A program made the position numbers and the translations under genes. A stretch of 64,000 bases of DNA from Rubrivirga sp046845755 (GTDB lineage Bacteria > Bacteroidota > Rhodothermia > Rhodothermales > Rubricoccaceae). How positions within the stretch are numbered: position 1 is the stretch's first letter; each line of letters starts with the position of its first letter. The notes under the pieces are model-generated. The model searched no databases. It had not been told where the DNA came from and saw only the letters and a program-made list of their open reading frames with translations. The stretch covers positions 3,286,001 through 3,350,000 of the forward strand of contig NZ_CP177357.1 in the NCBI RefSeq assembly GCF_046845755.1, in the 5' to 3' direction. Shown here piece after piece: positions 9,174 to 16,940 of the stretch.

Positions 9174-9488
9174 ATGACGCCTCTGTTCTCCACCCGCGTG
9201 TTTGCTCTTTGCAGCGCGCACCTCGCCGACCCCACGTTCGGGGTCGAGCGGCTCGCCGAGGCGCTCGGCCTGACGAGCCGCCACGTCCGGCGGCAGCTCG
9301 TGGCCGAGACCGGCGAGAGCCCCGGCGCCCTGCTCCGGCGGCTCCGGATGGAGCGGGCCACCCAGCTCCTGGCCGCGCCCGGCGGGACGGCCCGCGAGGT
9401 CGCCCGAGCCGTCGGCTACCGCGACGTCTCGGCCTTCCGCCGAGCCTACCGAGCCGTGACAGGACGGCCCTCCCCTCCGCCGAGCTAA
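9174..9488 (+). CDS. stand-alone AraC-family DNA-binding domain protein
   Basis: From the ATG at 9174 the product is 104 residues and is essentially only an AraC-type double helix-turn-helix. An upstream extension of the frame is low-complexity and overlaps the regulatory repeats, so it was rejected. The sequence aligns well with the output domain of the hybrid kinase at 1718: both share DPxFGxExLA, RR-x-L, RRxRxExA and AVGYxD. It looks like a duplicated, detached output domain. It has no ligand-binding or receiver part. It could compete for, or cooperate at, the direct repeats that precede its own gene (inference). Confidence 0.75.
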   Translation: MTPLFSTRVFALCSAHLADPTFGVERLAEALGLTSRHVRRQLVAETGESPGALLRRLRMERATQLLAAPGGTAREVARAVGYRDVSAFRRAYRAVTGRPSPPPS

Positions 9489-9511
9489 CGCCGGGTGGGT
9501 TCACGAAAACC

Positions 9512-9566
9512 GTGTCCGTCCAGGCCGACCCATGTCCGGTTCTGTACGGCGCCTCTCCTACGTTCG
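9512..9566 (+). promoter_or_regulatory. direct repeats and -7-like box upstream of the decayed T9SS gene
   Basis: GTGTCCGTCCAGGC (9512-9525) and ATGTCCGGTTCTGT (9532-9545) are spaced 20 nt. TACGTTCG (9559-9566) begins 14 nt after the second repeat, as in the array before 4977. The ATG of the downstream remnant is at 9579. The second repeat differs from the one at 4877 only in its last base. Confidence 0.6.
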
Positions 9567-9578
9567 TCCCCCCTCCCG

Positions 9579-9901
9579 ATGCGCACCCTCTTCGCCCTGC
9601 TCTTGCTGGCGGCCTTCTCCGCGAGCCCGGCAGCCGCCCAGCCATACGGCCCACGGACCGACTTCGCGACCGGGCTCCCAGGGCCCTTCAATCTCGAGTA
9701 GCTGACCGATGGGGCGGTCCTCGTCGTGAACGGTCTGTACACCGCGTCTCCGTCGCGGACGCGCTGGGCCGAGAGGTCGTCGTGCTGCCCGACGGCCCGG
9801 TAGCGCCCGGCGTGTACGTGGTCCGCGTGCGGAGCGCGTCCGGGGCCGTCTCCCGAGTCCTCACTGGGACGCGCGGCCCCTTCCCCAAGGCCGCCCGCTA
9901 A
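9579..9901 (+). pseudogene. remnant of a T9SS-secreted protein
   Basis: An ATG at 9579 encodes a good signal peptide (MRTLFALLLLAAFSASPAAAQ) and about 20 more residues ending FNLE before a TAG at 9699-9701. The same frame continues LTDGAVLVVNGLYT. From 9740 a different frame encodes a T9SS sorting-domain tail (VSVADALGREVVVLPDG, then GVYVVRV) that stops at 9899-9901. A secretion signal and sorting signal remain, but the body is almost absent and is broken by a stop and a frameshift. I infer a deletion-derived pseudogene. A sequencing error would have to explain two lesions. Confidence 0.65.
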
Positions 9902-10229
9902 GGCGCCGAGGCGGGCCGTCGCGCGGAGCGGCACATTTTCCACGAGGCGATGACCGGTTTCGCGCGAGCCCTGCGCTCTTGCAAGTGGGGACCCTCCCCT
10001 CGACCGGCCCGGCCGGGTCGGCGTCGGCGTTGCAACTGTGGTGGGAGCGACGCCTGCAGACCCGGCCGGTCGCTGGTCTCCGAGGGGCCTGGGGATGGGC
10101 TCGTGCGTTCAGCCTCCCCCTCGCGAACCGCCCTCTCGCCCGCGCGCGCCGGAATCCAGCGGCCAGAGCACGGTGGCGGTCCGCTCGGCGGGGTCTGTTC
10201 CGGTACACGACGGGCGCGGAGGCCACGCC
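9902..10229. other. 328-nt non-coding stretch between the T9SS remnant and the kinase gene
   Basis: No convincing gene. It holds ATGACCGGTTTCGC at 9950-9963 and CCTGCGC at 9970-9976, a bipartite element that recurs at 13471-13497 above the ECF sigma gene. TTTTC lies 10 nt to its left. The rest is GC-rich with no clear hairpin. Confidence 0.5.
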
Positions 10230-12713
10230 TCAGATCTCGGGTCGGGCCTCGGCGACGAGCGCACGGGCGTCGGCGACGGCCTGGTGGCAGCTCTCGGGTC
10301 CTTCCTCGGCGGCCGCGCACGCGGCATTGACCCGCTCGAGCCCGCGCTCGGCGTCGGCATCCCGCCCAAGGTGGGCCTCTGTTACGGCGACACGGAGGGC
10401 GCCCCGAATCGCATCCGGGTGATCGGGCCCGAGGCGGGCCCGGGTCATCGCGGCCGCCTCCCGAAAAAGCGGCAGGGCGTCGCCGGGCCGGCCCCTCGTG
10501 TCGAGCATCGCGCCCCGGCGGCTGAAGATGCTCGCGAGGATGGGGTGGGACGAGCCGAACGCCCGGCGGCCGGCGGCCACGGCCTGGCGGTGCAGCGCCT
10601 CCGCTTCGGCATCCCGCCCCTGCATCCCGATCACTAGCGCGAGCTGGCTCCGGGTGTTCGCGGGGTCGCCGTGGTCCGGGCCGTAGTGGGCCTCCGAGAT
10701 TCGGAGGGCGTCGCGGTAAAGCGGCTCGGCGTCGGCCCAGCGCTCCTGGTCGCGATAGGTCGCGGCGAGGTTGTGGAGCGTCGACGACACGTCGAGGTGG
10801 TCGGGTCCCAGCAAGGCGCGGCGCATGGCGAGGGCACGGAGGTGAACGGCCTCGGCCTCGGCGTAGCGTTCGCGGAAGGTCAGGAGGTCGCCCAGGATGT
10901 TGAGGCTGTAGGCGAGGTCCGGGTGCGGCTCGCCGTAGGCGGCCTCCTTGAGGTCGAGGGCCTGGCGGATCTGGGCCTCGCCCTCCGCGTAGCGGCCCAA
11001 GCGGAGGTTGGCGAAGGCGAGGTTGTGGAGCGTGTTGGCGAGCAGCAGCGGGTCGCCGTCGGGGTGGGCGCGGTGGATGGCGAGGGCGCGGACCAGCACG
11101 TGCTCGGCCTCGGCATACGCGCCCTCGTCCTCGCGGAGCAGGCCGATCTCGTTGAGCACCGCGGCGACGTCCGGGTGGCCGTCGCCGACGAGCTCGTGCC
11201 GCAACGCGAGCGCTCGAGCGAGCGCGGAGTCGGCGGCGGCGTAGAGCCCGCGGCGGCGGTACACCCGGCCCACGACGGCGAGCATCTGGGCGTGCAGGGC
11301 CGGCTCGTCGGCGAGGTCGGCGTCGATGCGGGCGGTGCCCCGAGCGAGGAGGTCGCGGACGAAGGCCTCGGCGCCGGGCGTCTCGGCGGGGTCGGTGTCG
11401 GCGAAGAGGTCGGCGAGGAAGCCCGAGACCTCGGCGGCCTTGGCGGCCTCGGCGCGGGCGAGGTCGCGCTCGGCGCCGACGCGGGCGAACGCGAGCGCCG
11501 TCACCAGCGCGACGGCGAGGACGCCGGCCCCGGCCGCCGTGAGCGCCGCGCGGTGGCGGCCGACGAACTTGCGCGCGCGGTACGCCCGCGACGGCGGGCG
11601 CGCGGCGACGGGCAGGCCCTCGCGGTACCGGCGGAGGTCGTCGAGCAGGGCGCGGGCGTCGGCGTAGCGCTCGGCGGGGTCCTTGCGGAGGGCGCGGAGC
11701 ACGATGCCGTCGAGGTCGCCCGCCACCGCCCGCGCGAGCGCCTCGGGCGTCGTCCCGCGGGCCTGGGCGATGGCGGCCTGCCCCCGGACGACGCGGCTCG
11801 GGAGCGTGGGCTCCTCCGTGAGTACGGCGATCTCGACCTGGGCCGGCGAGCGGCCCTCGGCGGGCGTCGGCCGCGTGCCGGCGAGCAGCCGGTAGAGGAC
11901 GGCCCCGAGCCCGTACACGTCGGTGGCCGTCGTGATGGCGCCGCCCCGGAGCTGCTCCGGCGCGGCGTACGACGGCGTAAAGGGGCGCTGGCCCGTGCGC
12001 GTGAGGTCGTCGGCGGCCTCCGCTTCGAGCACCTTCGCGATCCCGAAGTCGAGGAGCTTCACCCGGGGCCCGTCTGGGGTGTCGGCCACCAGGAGGTTGC
12101 TGGGCTTGAGGTCGCGGTGGACGACCAGGCGCTGGTGGGCGTAGGCGACGGCCTCGCAGGCGTCGGCCACGAGCCGGAGCCGGGCCTCGACGCCGAGCTG
12201 GCGGCGGTCACAGTAGTCCGTGATCGGCTCGCCCTCGACGTACTCCATCGCGAGGTACGGGCGCCCGCCCGCCCCCACGCCGCCGTCGACCAGCCGGGCG
12301 ATGCCGGGGTGCTCGAGCCGTGCCAGGATGCGGCGCTCGGCCTGGAAGCGGCGGAGCACGGCGTCGGTGTCCATCCCGCGCTTGATGAGCTTCAGCGCGA
12401 CGGTCTGCTCGAACCCGTCGGCGCGCTCGGCGCGGTAGACGGTGCCCATCCCGCCGACGCCGAGGTGCTCGGCCACCCGCCACGGGCCGACGCGCTGCCC
12501 GGCGAGCGCGTCCTCGCCGTAGAGCGCCGCCAGGGCCCGCCCCCCGAGCACCGGGGCCGGGGCGGCGTCGGCGTCGAGCAGCGCCGCGACGCGGTCGAAG
12601 AGGGCGGCGTCGGCGCCGCACTGCTCGCGGAGCCACGCCAGGCGCGCGTCAGGCGCGTGGCGCAACGCCTCCTCGAACAGGGTCTCGATCCGAGTCCAGG
12701 GGACGGGGGGCAT
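10230..12713 (-). CDS. transmembrane serine/threonine protein kinase with TPR repeats
   Basis: The 827-residue product has an N-terminal 'TRIETLFEEALR' segment typical of kinases paired with TIGR02999-type ECF sigma factors. The Hanks-type kinase domain (about 76-345) has glycine loop GVGGMGTVY, catalytic Lys108 in VALKLIK, HRDLKPSN (199-206) and DFG (222-224), so it looks active. A single membrane helix near 389-411 is followed by about nine tetratricopeptide-like repeats (440-827), each with the 'ALxIRR/HPD' pattern. The start is the ATG at 12713; longer frames add low-complexity sequence. It lies 107 nt downstream of the ECF sigma gene on the same strand, and the two probably form a signalling module. 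Substrates are unknown. Confidence 0.92.
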   Translation of the reverse strand: MPPVPWTRIETLFEEALRHAPDARLAWLREQCGADAALFDRVAALLDADAAPAPVLGGRALAALYGEDALAGQRVGPWRVAEHLGVGGMGTVYRAERADGFEQTVALKLIKRGMDTDAVLRRFQAERRILARLEHPGIARLVDGGVGAGGRPYLAMEYVEGEPITDYCDRRQLGVEARLRLVADACEAVAYAHQRLVVHRDLKPSNLLVADTPDGPRVKLLDFGIAKVLEAEAADDLTRTGQRPFTPSYAAPEQLRGGAITTATDVYGLGAVLYRLLAGTRPTPAEGRSPAQVEIAVLTEEPTLPSRVVRGQAAIAQARGTTPEALARAVAGDLDGIVLRALRKDPAERYADARALLDDLRRYREGLPVAARPPSRAYRARKFVGRHRAALTAAGAGVLAVALVTALAFARVGAERDLARAEAAKAAEVSGFLADLFADTDPAETPGAEAFVRDLLARGTARIDADLADEPALHAQMLAVVGRVYRRRGLYAAADSALARALALRHELVGDGHPDVAAVLNEIGLLREDEGAYAEAEHVLVRALAIHRAHPDGDPLLLANTLHNLAFANLRLGRYAEGEAQIRQALDLKEAAYGEPHPDLAYSLNILGDLLTFRERYAEAEAVHLRALAMRRALLGPDHLDVSSTLHNLAATYRDQERWADAEPLYRDALRISEAHYGPDHGDPANTRSQLALVIGMQGRDAEAEALHRQAVAAGRRAFGSSHPILASIFSRRGAMLDTRGRPGDALPLFREAAAMTRARLGPDHPDAIRGALRVAVTEAHLGRDADAERGLERVNAACAAAEEGPESCHQAVADARALVAEARPEI

Positions 12714-12820
12714 GGGGTCGAGGGGGCGTGGTGGGAAAGGCGTTCGGCGCGTGGGCTTGTCATGTGGGTCCCGGCCCGCCTCCCCCGCCCGAGCGCTTGA
12801 GCCCGCGCGCCGGGGCCCGG

Positions 12821-13387
12821 TCAGAGGTCCTCGCCCAAGGCGACGGTCAGCCACGCCCGCGCCATCCGCCAGTCGCGGCGGACCGTGGCCTCGGACACGC
12901 CGAGGGCCTCGGCGATCTCAGGCTGGGTGAGGCCCCCGAAAAACCACATCTCGACGACGCGCGCGGGCCGCTCGGCGGCCGCCGCGAGCCGGTCGAGCGC
13001 CTCGTCGAGGGCGAGGAGTTCGTCGGGCCGCGTCTCCCGAGCGACGCCGTCGTCGATCAGGGTGACCGCGCCGGCCCCGCCGCCGCGCTTGTCGGCCGAC
13101 CGCGCCCGGGCGTAGCTGATCAGGATGTGGCGCATGGTGACCGCGGCGACCCCGAAAAAGTGGGCGCGGTTCTCCCACGGCGTGCCCTCCTGGCGGGCGA
13201 GGCGGAGGTAGGCCTCGTGGACGAGCGCGTTCGTGTCGAGCGTGTGGTCGGCGCGCTCGCCCAGGAGGTGCCGGTGCGCAATCTCCTCCAGGTCCGGGTA
13301 GACCACCTCCACGAGCTGGTCGACCACGTCCCGGTCGCCGAGGTCGACGCGGTTGAGCAGGCGGGTGATGTCGGCGGGCGAAGGCAT
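12821..13387 (-). CDS. ECF-type RNA polymerase sigma factor (TIGR02999-like)
   Basis: The 188-residue product begins MPSPADITRLLNRVDLGD. Sigma region 2 includes 'LVHEAYLRLARQ' and 'AHFFGVAAVTMRHILISYARARSADKRGG', the family signature seen in Planctomycetes, Acidobacteria and Rhodothermota. Region 4 HTH is 'LTQPEIAEALGVSEATVRRDWRMARAWL'. No anti-sigma gene is adjacent; instead the serine/threonine kinase follows on the same strand, a pairing common in this sigma group. The kinase may replace an anti-sigma factor as the input (inference). A possible self-regulated promoter element lies at 13471-13497. Confidence 0.92.
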   Translation of the reverse strand: MPSPADITRLLNRVDLGDRDVVDQLVEVVYPDLEEIAHRHLLGERADHTLDTNALVHEAYLRLARQEGTPWENRAHFFGVAAVTMRHILISYARARSADKRGGGAGAVTLIDDGVARETRPDELLALDEALDRLAAAAERPARVVEMWFFGGLTQPEIAEALGVSEATVRRDWRMARAWLTVALGEDL

Positions 13388-13470
13388 GGCGGGGGGGCGC
13401 TCCGCGCAAGCTACCGATGCCCCGGAACGACTCGCCCGACCGGGGGGCCGGCCCTTTTTCTCCGCGCGCC

Positions 13471-13497
13471 GTGACCGGTTTCGCCGGGGTCCTGCGC
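13471..13497 (-). promoter_or_regulatory. bipartite element above the ECF sigma gene
   Basis: The plus strand reads GTGACCGGTTTCGC, then 6 nt, then CCTGCGC. The same two blocks with identical spacing occur at 9950-9976. It is 84 nt above the sigma start, a plausible position for an ECF-dependent or kinase-responsive promoter. TTTTC at 13456-13460 also matches the left flank of the other copy. Function is inferred. Confidence 0.45.
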
Positions 13498-13627
13498 CAA
13501 TAGAGTGACGGCCGGGACGCAATCCGCCTCACGGCCCCCCGCCCGCCTCGATGGCCCGAGGCCGGCGCGGGCGCACCCCTCTTGGTAACCGGGCTCCACC
13601 CCTGGACGGCACGTCGTCTGGTTTCCA

Positions 13628-13659
13628 ACGCGGCCGGCTCCTCCGGGGGCCGGCCGCGT
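13628..13659. repeat. perfect 11-bp GC hairpin
   Basis: ACGCGGCCGGC (13628-13638) pairs with GCCGGCCGCGT (13649-13659) around a 10-nt loop. It lies between divergent genes, so it is not an obvious terminator. It may be a REP-like palindrome. Confidence 0.5.
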
Positions 13660-13861
13660 CGCGTGTGGGGCGGGGACGAATCCGACCGGACGGCGGTGCG
13701 CCGTCCCCGCCCCATTCACGGGGCTGGCGTCGCTGACGCTCCGCGATCTCCGCACAGCGGGGTGTGGGTGTCCTCGCGGTCGCTCGCTACTACGGGACAC
13801 CCTCCGACCGTCTCGGGCCCCTGGCGAGCGCCGTGAGATCGGCAGGACCCGGCAATTCCCG

Positions 13862-13893
13862 TTGACCGCCGCCCGTGCCAGACCCTACGTTGG
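13862..13893 (+). promoter_or_regulatory. Bacteroidota-like promoter of the DUF3109 gene
   Basis: TTG at 13862-13864 and TACGTTGG at 13886-13893 are separated by 21 nt, close to the TTTG / TAnnTTTG architecture of Bacteroidota primary promoters. The expected transcription start falls at about 13897-13900, on or next to the ATG at 13898. This suggests a leaderless or nearly leaderless mRNA. Confidence 0.5.
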
Positions 13894-13897
13894 CGTC

Positions 13898-14542
13898 ATG
13901 TTTGCAGTCGACCACGTTCTCGTCTCCGACGCCGTCCTGGACGCGCCCTTCGCGTGCCACCTCGGCTCCTGCTTCGGCGCCTGCTGCGTCCACGGCGACC
14001 AGGGCGCGCCGCTCGACGCCGACGAGCGCGACGCCGTCGACGACGCGCTTGCGATCGTCCACGACCGCTTGCGGCCGGAGGCGAAGGCTGAGATCGCCCG
14101 GCAGGGCGCCTGGGTCGGCACCGAGCGCACGGGCTTCCACACGACGACCGTTCGCGGGCGCGAGTGCGTGTTCGTGGTCTACGACGGCGGCGGGGCGGGC
14201 CCGGCCGTCGCCAAGTGCGCCATCCAGCAGGCGTTCTGGGAGGGCAAGACCGGCTGGGAAAAGCCCGTCTCGTGCCACCTCTACCCCATCCGCGCCGAGA
14301 CGTACGGCGTCGGCGAGGACCAGGTCGACGTGCTCAACTACGAGCGGATCGACCTGTGCGCGCCGGCCATCCCCCACGGCAAGCGGACCGGCGTCCAGGT
14401 CGCCGACTTCCTGGAACGGCCGCTCACCCGCAAGTACGGCGCCGACTGGTTCGTTCAGTTCCGCGAGACGCTGAGCCAGCGCCGCCGCGACGTCGGCATC
14501 GGCCCCCAGACCGACCTCCCGACGCCCGACCCCTCTCTTTAA
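13898..14542 (+). CDS. DUF3109 family cysteine-rich protein
   Basis: The 214-residue product carries a DUF3109-type cysteine pattern: CHLGSCFGACCVHGDQG near the N terminus, then AKCAIQQAF, KPVSCHLYPIR and LCAPA. The spacing resembles the YkgJ/Fe-S-binding group, so a metal or Fe-S cluster is likely (family knowledge), but its biochemical role is not established. The ATG at 13898 was preferred over an upstream start because the promoter box lies just before it and the conserved region starts here. rpoN follows 44 nt downstream on the same strand and may be co-transcribed. Confidence 0.85.
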   Translation: MFAVDHVLVSDAVLDAPFACHLGSCFGACCVHGDQGAPLDADERDAVDDALAIVHDRLRPEAKAEIARQGAWVGTERTGFHTTTVRGRECVFVVYDGGGAGPAVAKCAIQQAFWEGKTGWEKPVSCHLYPIRAETYGVGEDQVDVLNYERIDLCAPAIPHGKRTGVQVADFLERPLTRKYGADWFVQFRETLSQRRRDVGIGPQTDLPTPDPSL

Positions 14543-14586
14543 CCGACGCACCGCCCTTCCGATACCCCGTCGGCCTCCCCGGTCCC

Positions 14587-16068
14587 ATGCTCAACCTCCA
14601 ACAAAAGCAGTCCCTCCAGCAGAAGCTGTCGCCGCAGCAGATCCAGTACATCAAGCTGCTGCAGCTGCCGACGCTCGCGCTGGAGCAGCGGATCAAGGCC
14701 GAGATGGAGCAGAACCCGCTGTTGGAGGAGGGCGAGGAGGAAGACGAGCTCCAGGTCGACGCGACCGACGACCGCACCGAGACCACGAACGAGGACCCCG
14801 ACAAGGTCGACAAGGACGACACCTCCGACGACGAGTTCGACTGGGACGAGTTCTTGAACGCGCCCGACGACCTCTACGGCTACAAGGCGCAGGTCGACCA
14901 CTCGGCCGAGGAGGACGACCGCGAGGCGCCCATGCCCGCGATGTCGTCACTCGCGGAGTCGCTCCGCGACCAGGTCGGCCTGCTCGACCTCGACGAGACC
15001 GAGGAGCTCGTCGCCGACCAGATCATCGGGTCCATCGACGAGGACGGCTACCTCCGCCGCCCCATCGAGTCGATCCTGGACGACGTGATGTTCAACTACG
15101 GCGTGGTCTTGACCGAGGACGACGTCGAGAAGGTCCTGTCGCGGATCCAGCGGCTCGACCCCGTCGGCATCGCCGCGCGCGACCTCCGCGAGTGCCTGCT
15201 CGTCCAGCTCGACATGATGGGCAACGAGGTCGACGGCCGCGAGAACGCCATCGACATGCTCCGGGACTGCTACAAGCCGTTCACGATGAAGCACTTCGAC
15301 GCCATCAAGCGCAAGCTGGGCTTCGACGACTACGACCTCAAAGAGGCCTACGACCTGGTCCGCAGCCTCGACCCCAAGCCCGGCGAGGGCGACTTCGCGG
15401 TCCAGACCAACTACATCACGCCCGACTTTACTGTCGAGCGCGACGACGAGGACTTCCGGATCCTGCTCAACGGCCGCAACGCGCCCGAGCTCCGCGTCAA
15501 CCGGCACTACCGGGACATGTGGAACAAGCTGTCCACGACCGACACCAAGGGCGACTCGGGGGCCAAGGAGACCAAGGACTTTCTCAAGACGCGCTTGGAG
15601 AGCGCGCGGTGGTTCATCTCGTCGATCCAGCAGCGCCGCAACACGCTCCTCAAGGTGATGGAGGCGATCGTCCAGATCCAACGGGACTTTTTCGAGCACG
15701 GCGAGGGCCACCTCAAGCCGATGATCCTGAAGGACATCGCCGAGATCATCAAGATGGACATCTCGACCGTCTCGCGCGTGGTCAACGGGAAGTACGTGCA
15801 GACCGAGTACGGCGTCTACGAGCTCAAGCACTTCTTCTCCGAGGGCATCATGGGCGACGACGGCGAGGAGGTCTCCAACAAGGAGGTCAAGGCGCTCCTG
15901 GAGCAGATCGTCGAGGCCGAGGACAAATCGAAGCCGTGGAGCGACCAGAAGCTGGCCGACCTGCTGGCGGACAAGGGCTACCCGATTGCGCGGCGGACCG
16001 TCACGAAGTACCGCGAGCAGCTCAACATCCCCGTAGCCCGGCTCCGCCGGCAGATCGTGCTGAGCTAG
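14587..16068 (+). CDS. rpoN: RNA polymerase sigma-54 factor
   Basis: This is sigma-54, which binds -24/-12 promoters and needs an AAA+ activator. The product is 493 residues. Region I is glutamine- and leucine-rich (LNLQQKQSLQQKLSPQQ, then LLQLPTLALEQRI). An acidic region II with many D/E residues spans about 45-120. The core-binding domain is followed by a HTH and the RpoN box ARRTVTKYRE at 468-477, diagnostic of the family. The start at 14587 gives the canonical N terminus. Its presence fits the sigma-54-like promoters found at four flagellar operons in this window and the NtrC-type activator at 45764. Confidence 0.97.
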   Translation: MLNLQQKQSLQQKLSPQQIQYIKLLQLPTLALEQRIKAEMEQNPLLEEGEEEDELQVDATDDRTETTNEDPDKVDKDDTSDDEFDWDEFLNAPDDLYGYKAQVDHSAEEDDREAPMPAMSSLAESLRDQVGLLDLDETEELVADQIIGSIDEDGYLRRPIESILDDVMFNYGVVLTEDDVEKVLSRIQRLDPVGIAARDLRECLLVQLDMMGNEVDGRENAIDMLRDCYKPFTMKHFDAIKRKLGFDDYDLKEAYDLVRSLDPKPGEGDFAVQTNYITPDFTVERDDEDFRILLNGRNAPELRVNRHYRDMWNKLSTTDTKGDSGAKETKDFLKTRLESARWFISSIQQRRNTLLKVMEAIVQIQRDFFEHGEGHLKPMILKDIAEIIKMDISTVSRVVNGKYVQTEYGVYELKHFFSEGIMGDDGEEVSNKEVKALLEQIVEAEDKSKPWSDQKLADLLADKGYPIARRTVTKYREQLNIPVARLRRQIVLS

Positions 16069-16211
16069 AGGAGAGGAAGAGAGGACCAGACGAGAAGAGG
16101 GGCCGGTCGCCAGCGGCGTCGGCGTCTCCCCGCGTCCTCTTCTCCTCCCCCTCCTCTGCTCTTCTTCTCCTGCCGCTGGAGCCCGGAACCGGGGCCGAGC
16201 GTTTCGGCCGC
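16069..16211. other. purine/pyrimidine-biased spacer after rpoN
   Basis: A purine-rich run (GAGGAGAGGAAGAGAGGA) right after the rpoN stop is followed by a pyrimidine-rich run around 16130-16175. They can pair imperfectly, so a long 3' hairpin that ends the rpoN transcript is possible. Confidence 0.3.
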
Positions 16212-16586
16212 ATGCCGTCCCCCACCCCCGACGACATCCGCATCGCGGTCGACCGCGCGCTGGCCCGTGTGCCGGACGCCGCGGAGGGGCCGCGCGCCCT
16301 CGCCGTCGCCCTCGCGCTGGCGGAGGGGATCTCGGCCGAAGAAGCCCTCGCCCGGTGCGGCGTGGCCGTCCCACCAGCGTCTCCGTCGCCGGTCGCGTTC
16401 GTGCTCTTGCCGCCGGGCGCCCTGTTCTGGTGGAACGGCGTGCGCTACCGCAAGGTGCCCGCGCGCGCCTCGCGCCAGCTCGTGCCCGGGGCGCCGAACG
16501 CCTACCCGGTGCACGGCGGCGAGGGCCGGTGGCTGGCGCCCGACCAGCGCGTGGACCGGGTGCCGACGGGGAAGCGCGCGGCCTGA
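16212..16586 (+). CDS. hypothetical protein
   Basis: A 124-residue reading frame from the ATG at 16212. I do not recognise a family. The N-terminal half is helical and alanine-rich (RIAVDRALARVPDAAEGP, then AEGISAEEALARCG). The C-terminal half has 'FVLLPPGALFWWNGVRYRKVPARAS' and 'PGAPNAYPVHGG', which looks like a small beta domain. It follows rpoN by 143 nt on the same strand. Codon use matches neighbouring genes, and the product is not low-complexity, so it is probably real. Confidence 0.55.
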   Translation: MPSPTPDDIRIAVDRALARVPDAAEGPRALAVALALAEGISAEEALARCGVAVPPASPSPVAFVLLPPGALFWWNGVRYRKVPARASRQLVPGAPNAYPVHGGEGRWLAPDQRVDRVPTGKRAA

Positions 16587-16644
16587 GCACGACCGACGTG
16601 TCCCGCCTCGGGCTGAAGGCGGGCGGGGCACCGGCTCACGCGCC

Positions 16645-16939
16645 CTACGAGCCGCCGAGCGGACGGGAGCTGTGGAAGACGCTCAGCACGTCGACGTGAT
16701 CGTCCGCCTCGTCGTAGAGGTAGACGATTCGATACTCCCGATAGACGACCTCGCGGATCGCGGCATCGGCGATCTCCGGGACCGCGCGGCCGGAGCGCGG
16801 GAACGCGTCCAGCCGTCCGACCGCACCGAGCAGTCGGCGCACCAGCGCCTCGGCAGTAGTCGGGAGACCGGGCGGCGTGGTAGTTGGCGATCTCGCGGAG
16901 ATCGGCCTGAGCCCGCATCGTCCAGACGATGGCCGCCAC
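16645..16939 (-). pseudogene. frameshifted RelE/ParE-family toxin
   Basis: From the GTG at 16939 the frame encodes a ParE-like start (MAAIVWTMRAQADLREIANY, then HAARSPDY). It then loses similarity. One base out of phase, from about 16855, the family resumes: AEALVRRLLGAVGRLDAFP, then IREVVYREYRIVYLYDEADD and VLSVFHSSRP. Removing one base near 16855-16862 restores a complete toxin of about 97 residues. The gene follows its antitoxin by one nucleotide. Either the toxin is inactivated, or this is a sequencing error. Confidence 0.75.
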
Positions 16940-16940
16940 G

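Larger units (their letters stand above)
13388..13897. other. 510-nt intergenic region between the ECF sigma gene and the DUF3109 gene
   Basis: No supported gene. It contains a bipartite element at 13471-13497 (listed separately), a perfect 11-bp hairpin at 13628-13659, an 8-bp inverted repeat GGGTGTCC / GGACACCC at 13766-13773 and 13795-13802, and a promoter for the DUF3109 gene at 13862-13893. The hairpins look like dispersed palindromes rather than terminators, because the flanking genes diverge. Confidence 0.55.

Noticed and set aside
9495..9578. Upstream extension of the T9SS remnant frame to 9495
   Set aside because: It overlaps the direct repeats and -7-like box and lacks secretion-signal character. 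The ATG at 9579 begins a clean signal peptide.
10671..12800. 709-codon open frame on the plus strand opposite the kinase gene
   Set aside because: High GC content keeps antisense frames open. The product is low-complexity and the kinase on the minus strand has all catalytic motifs.
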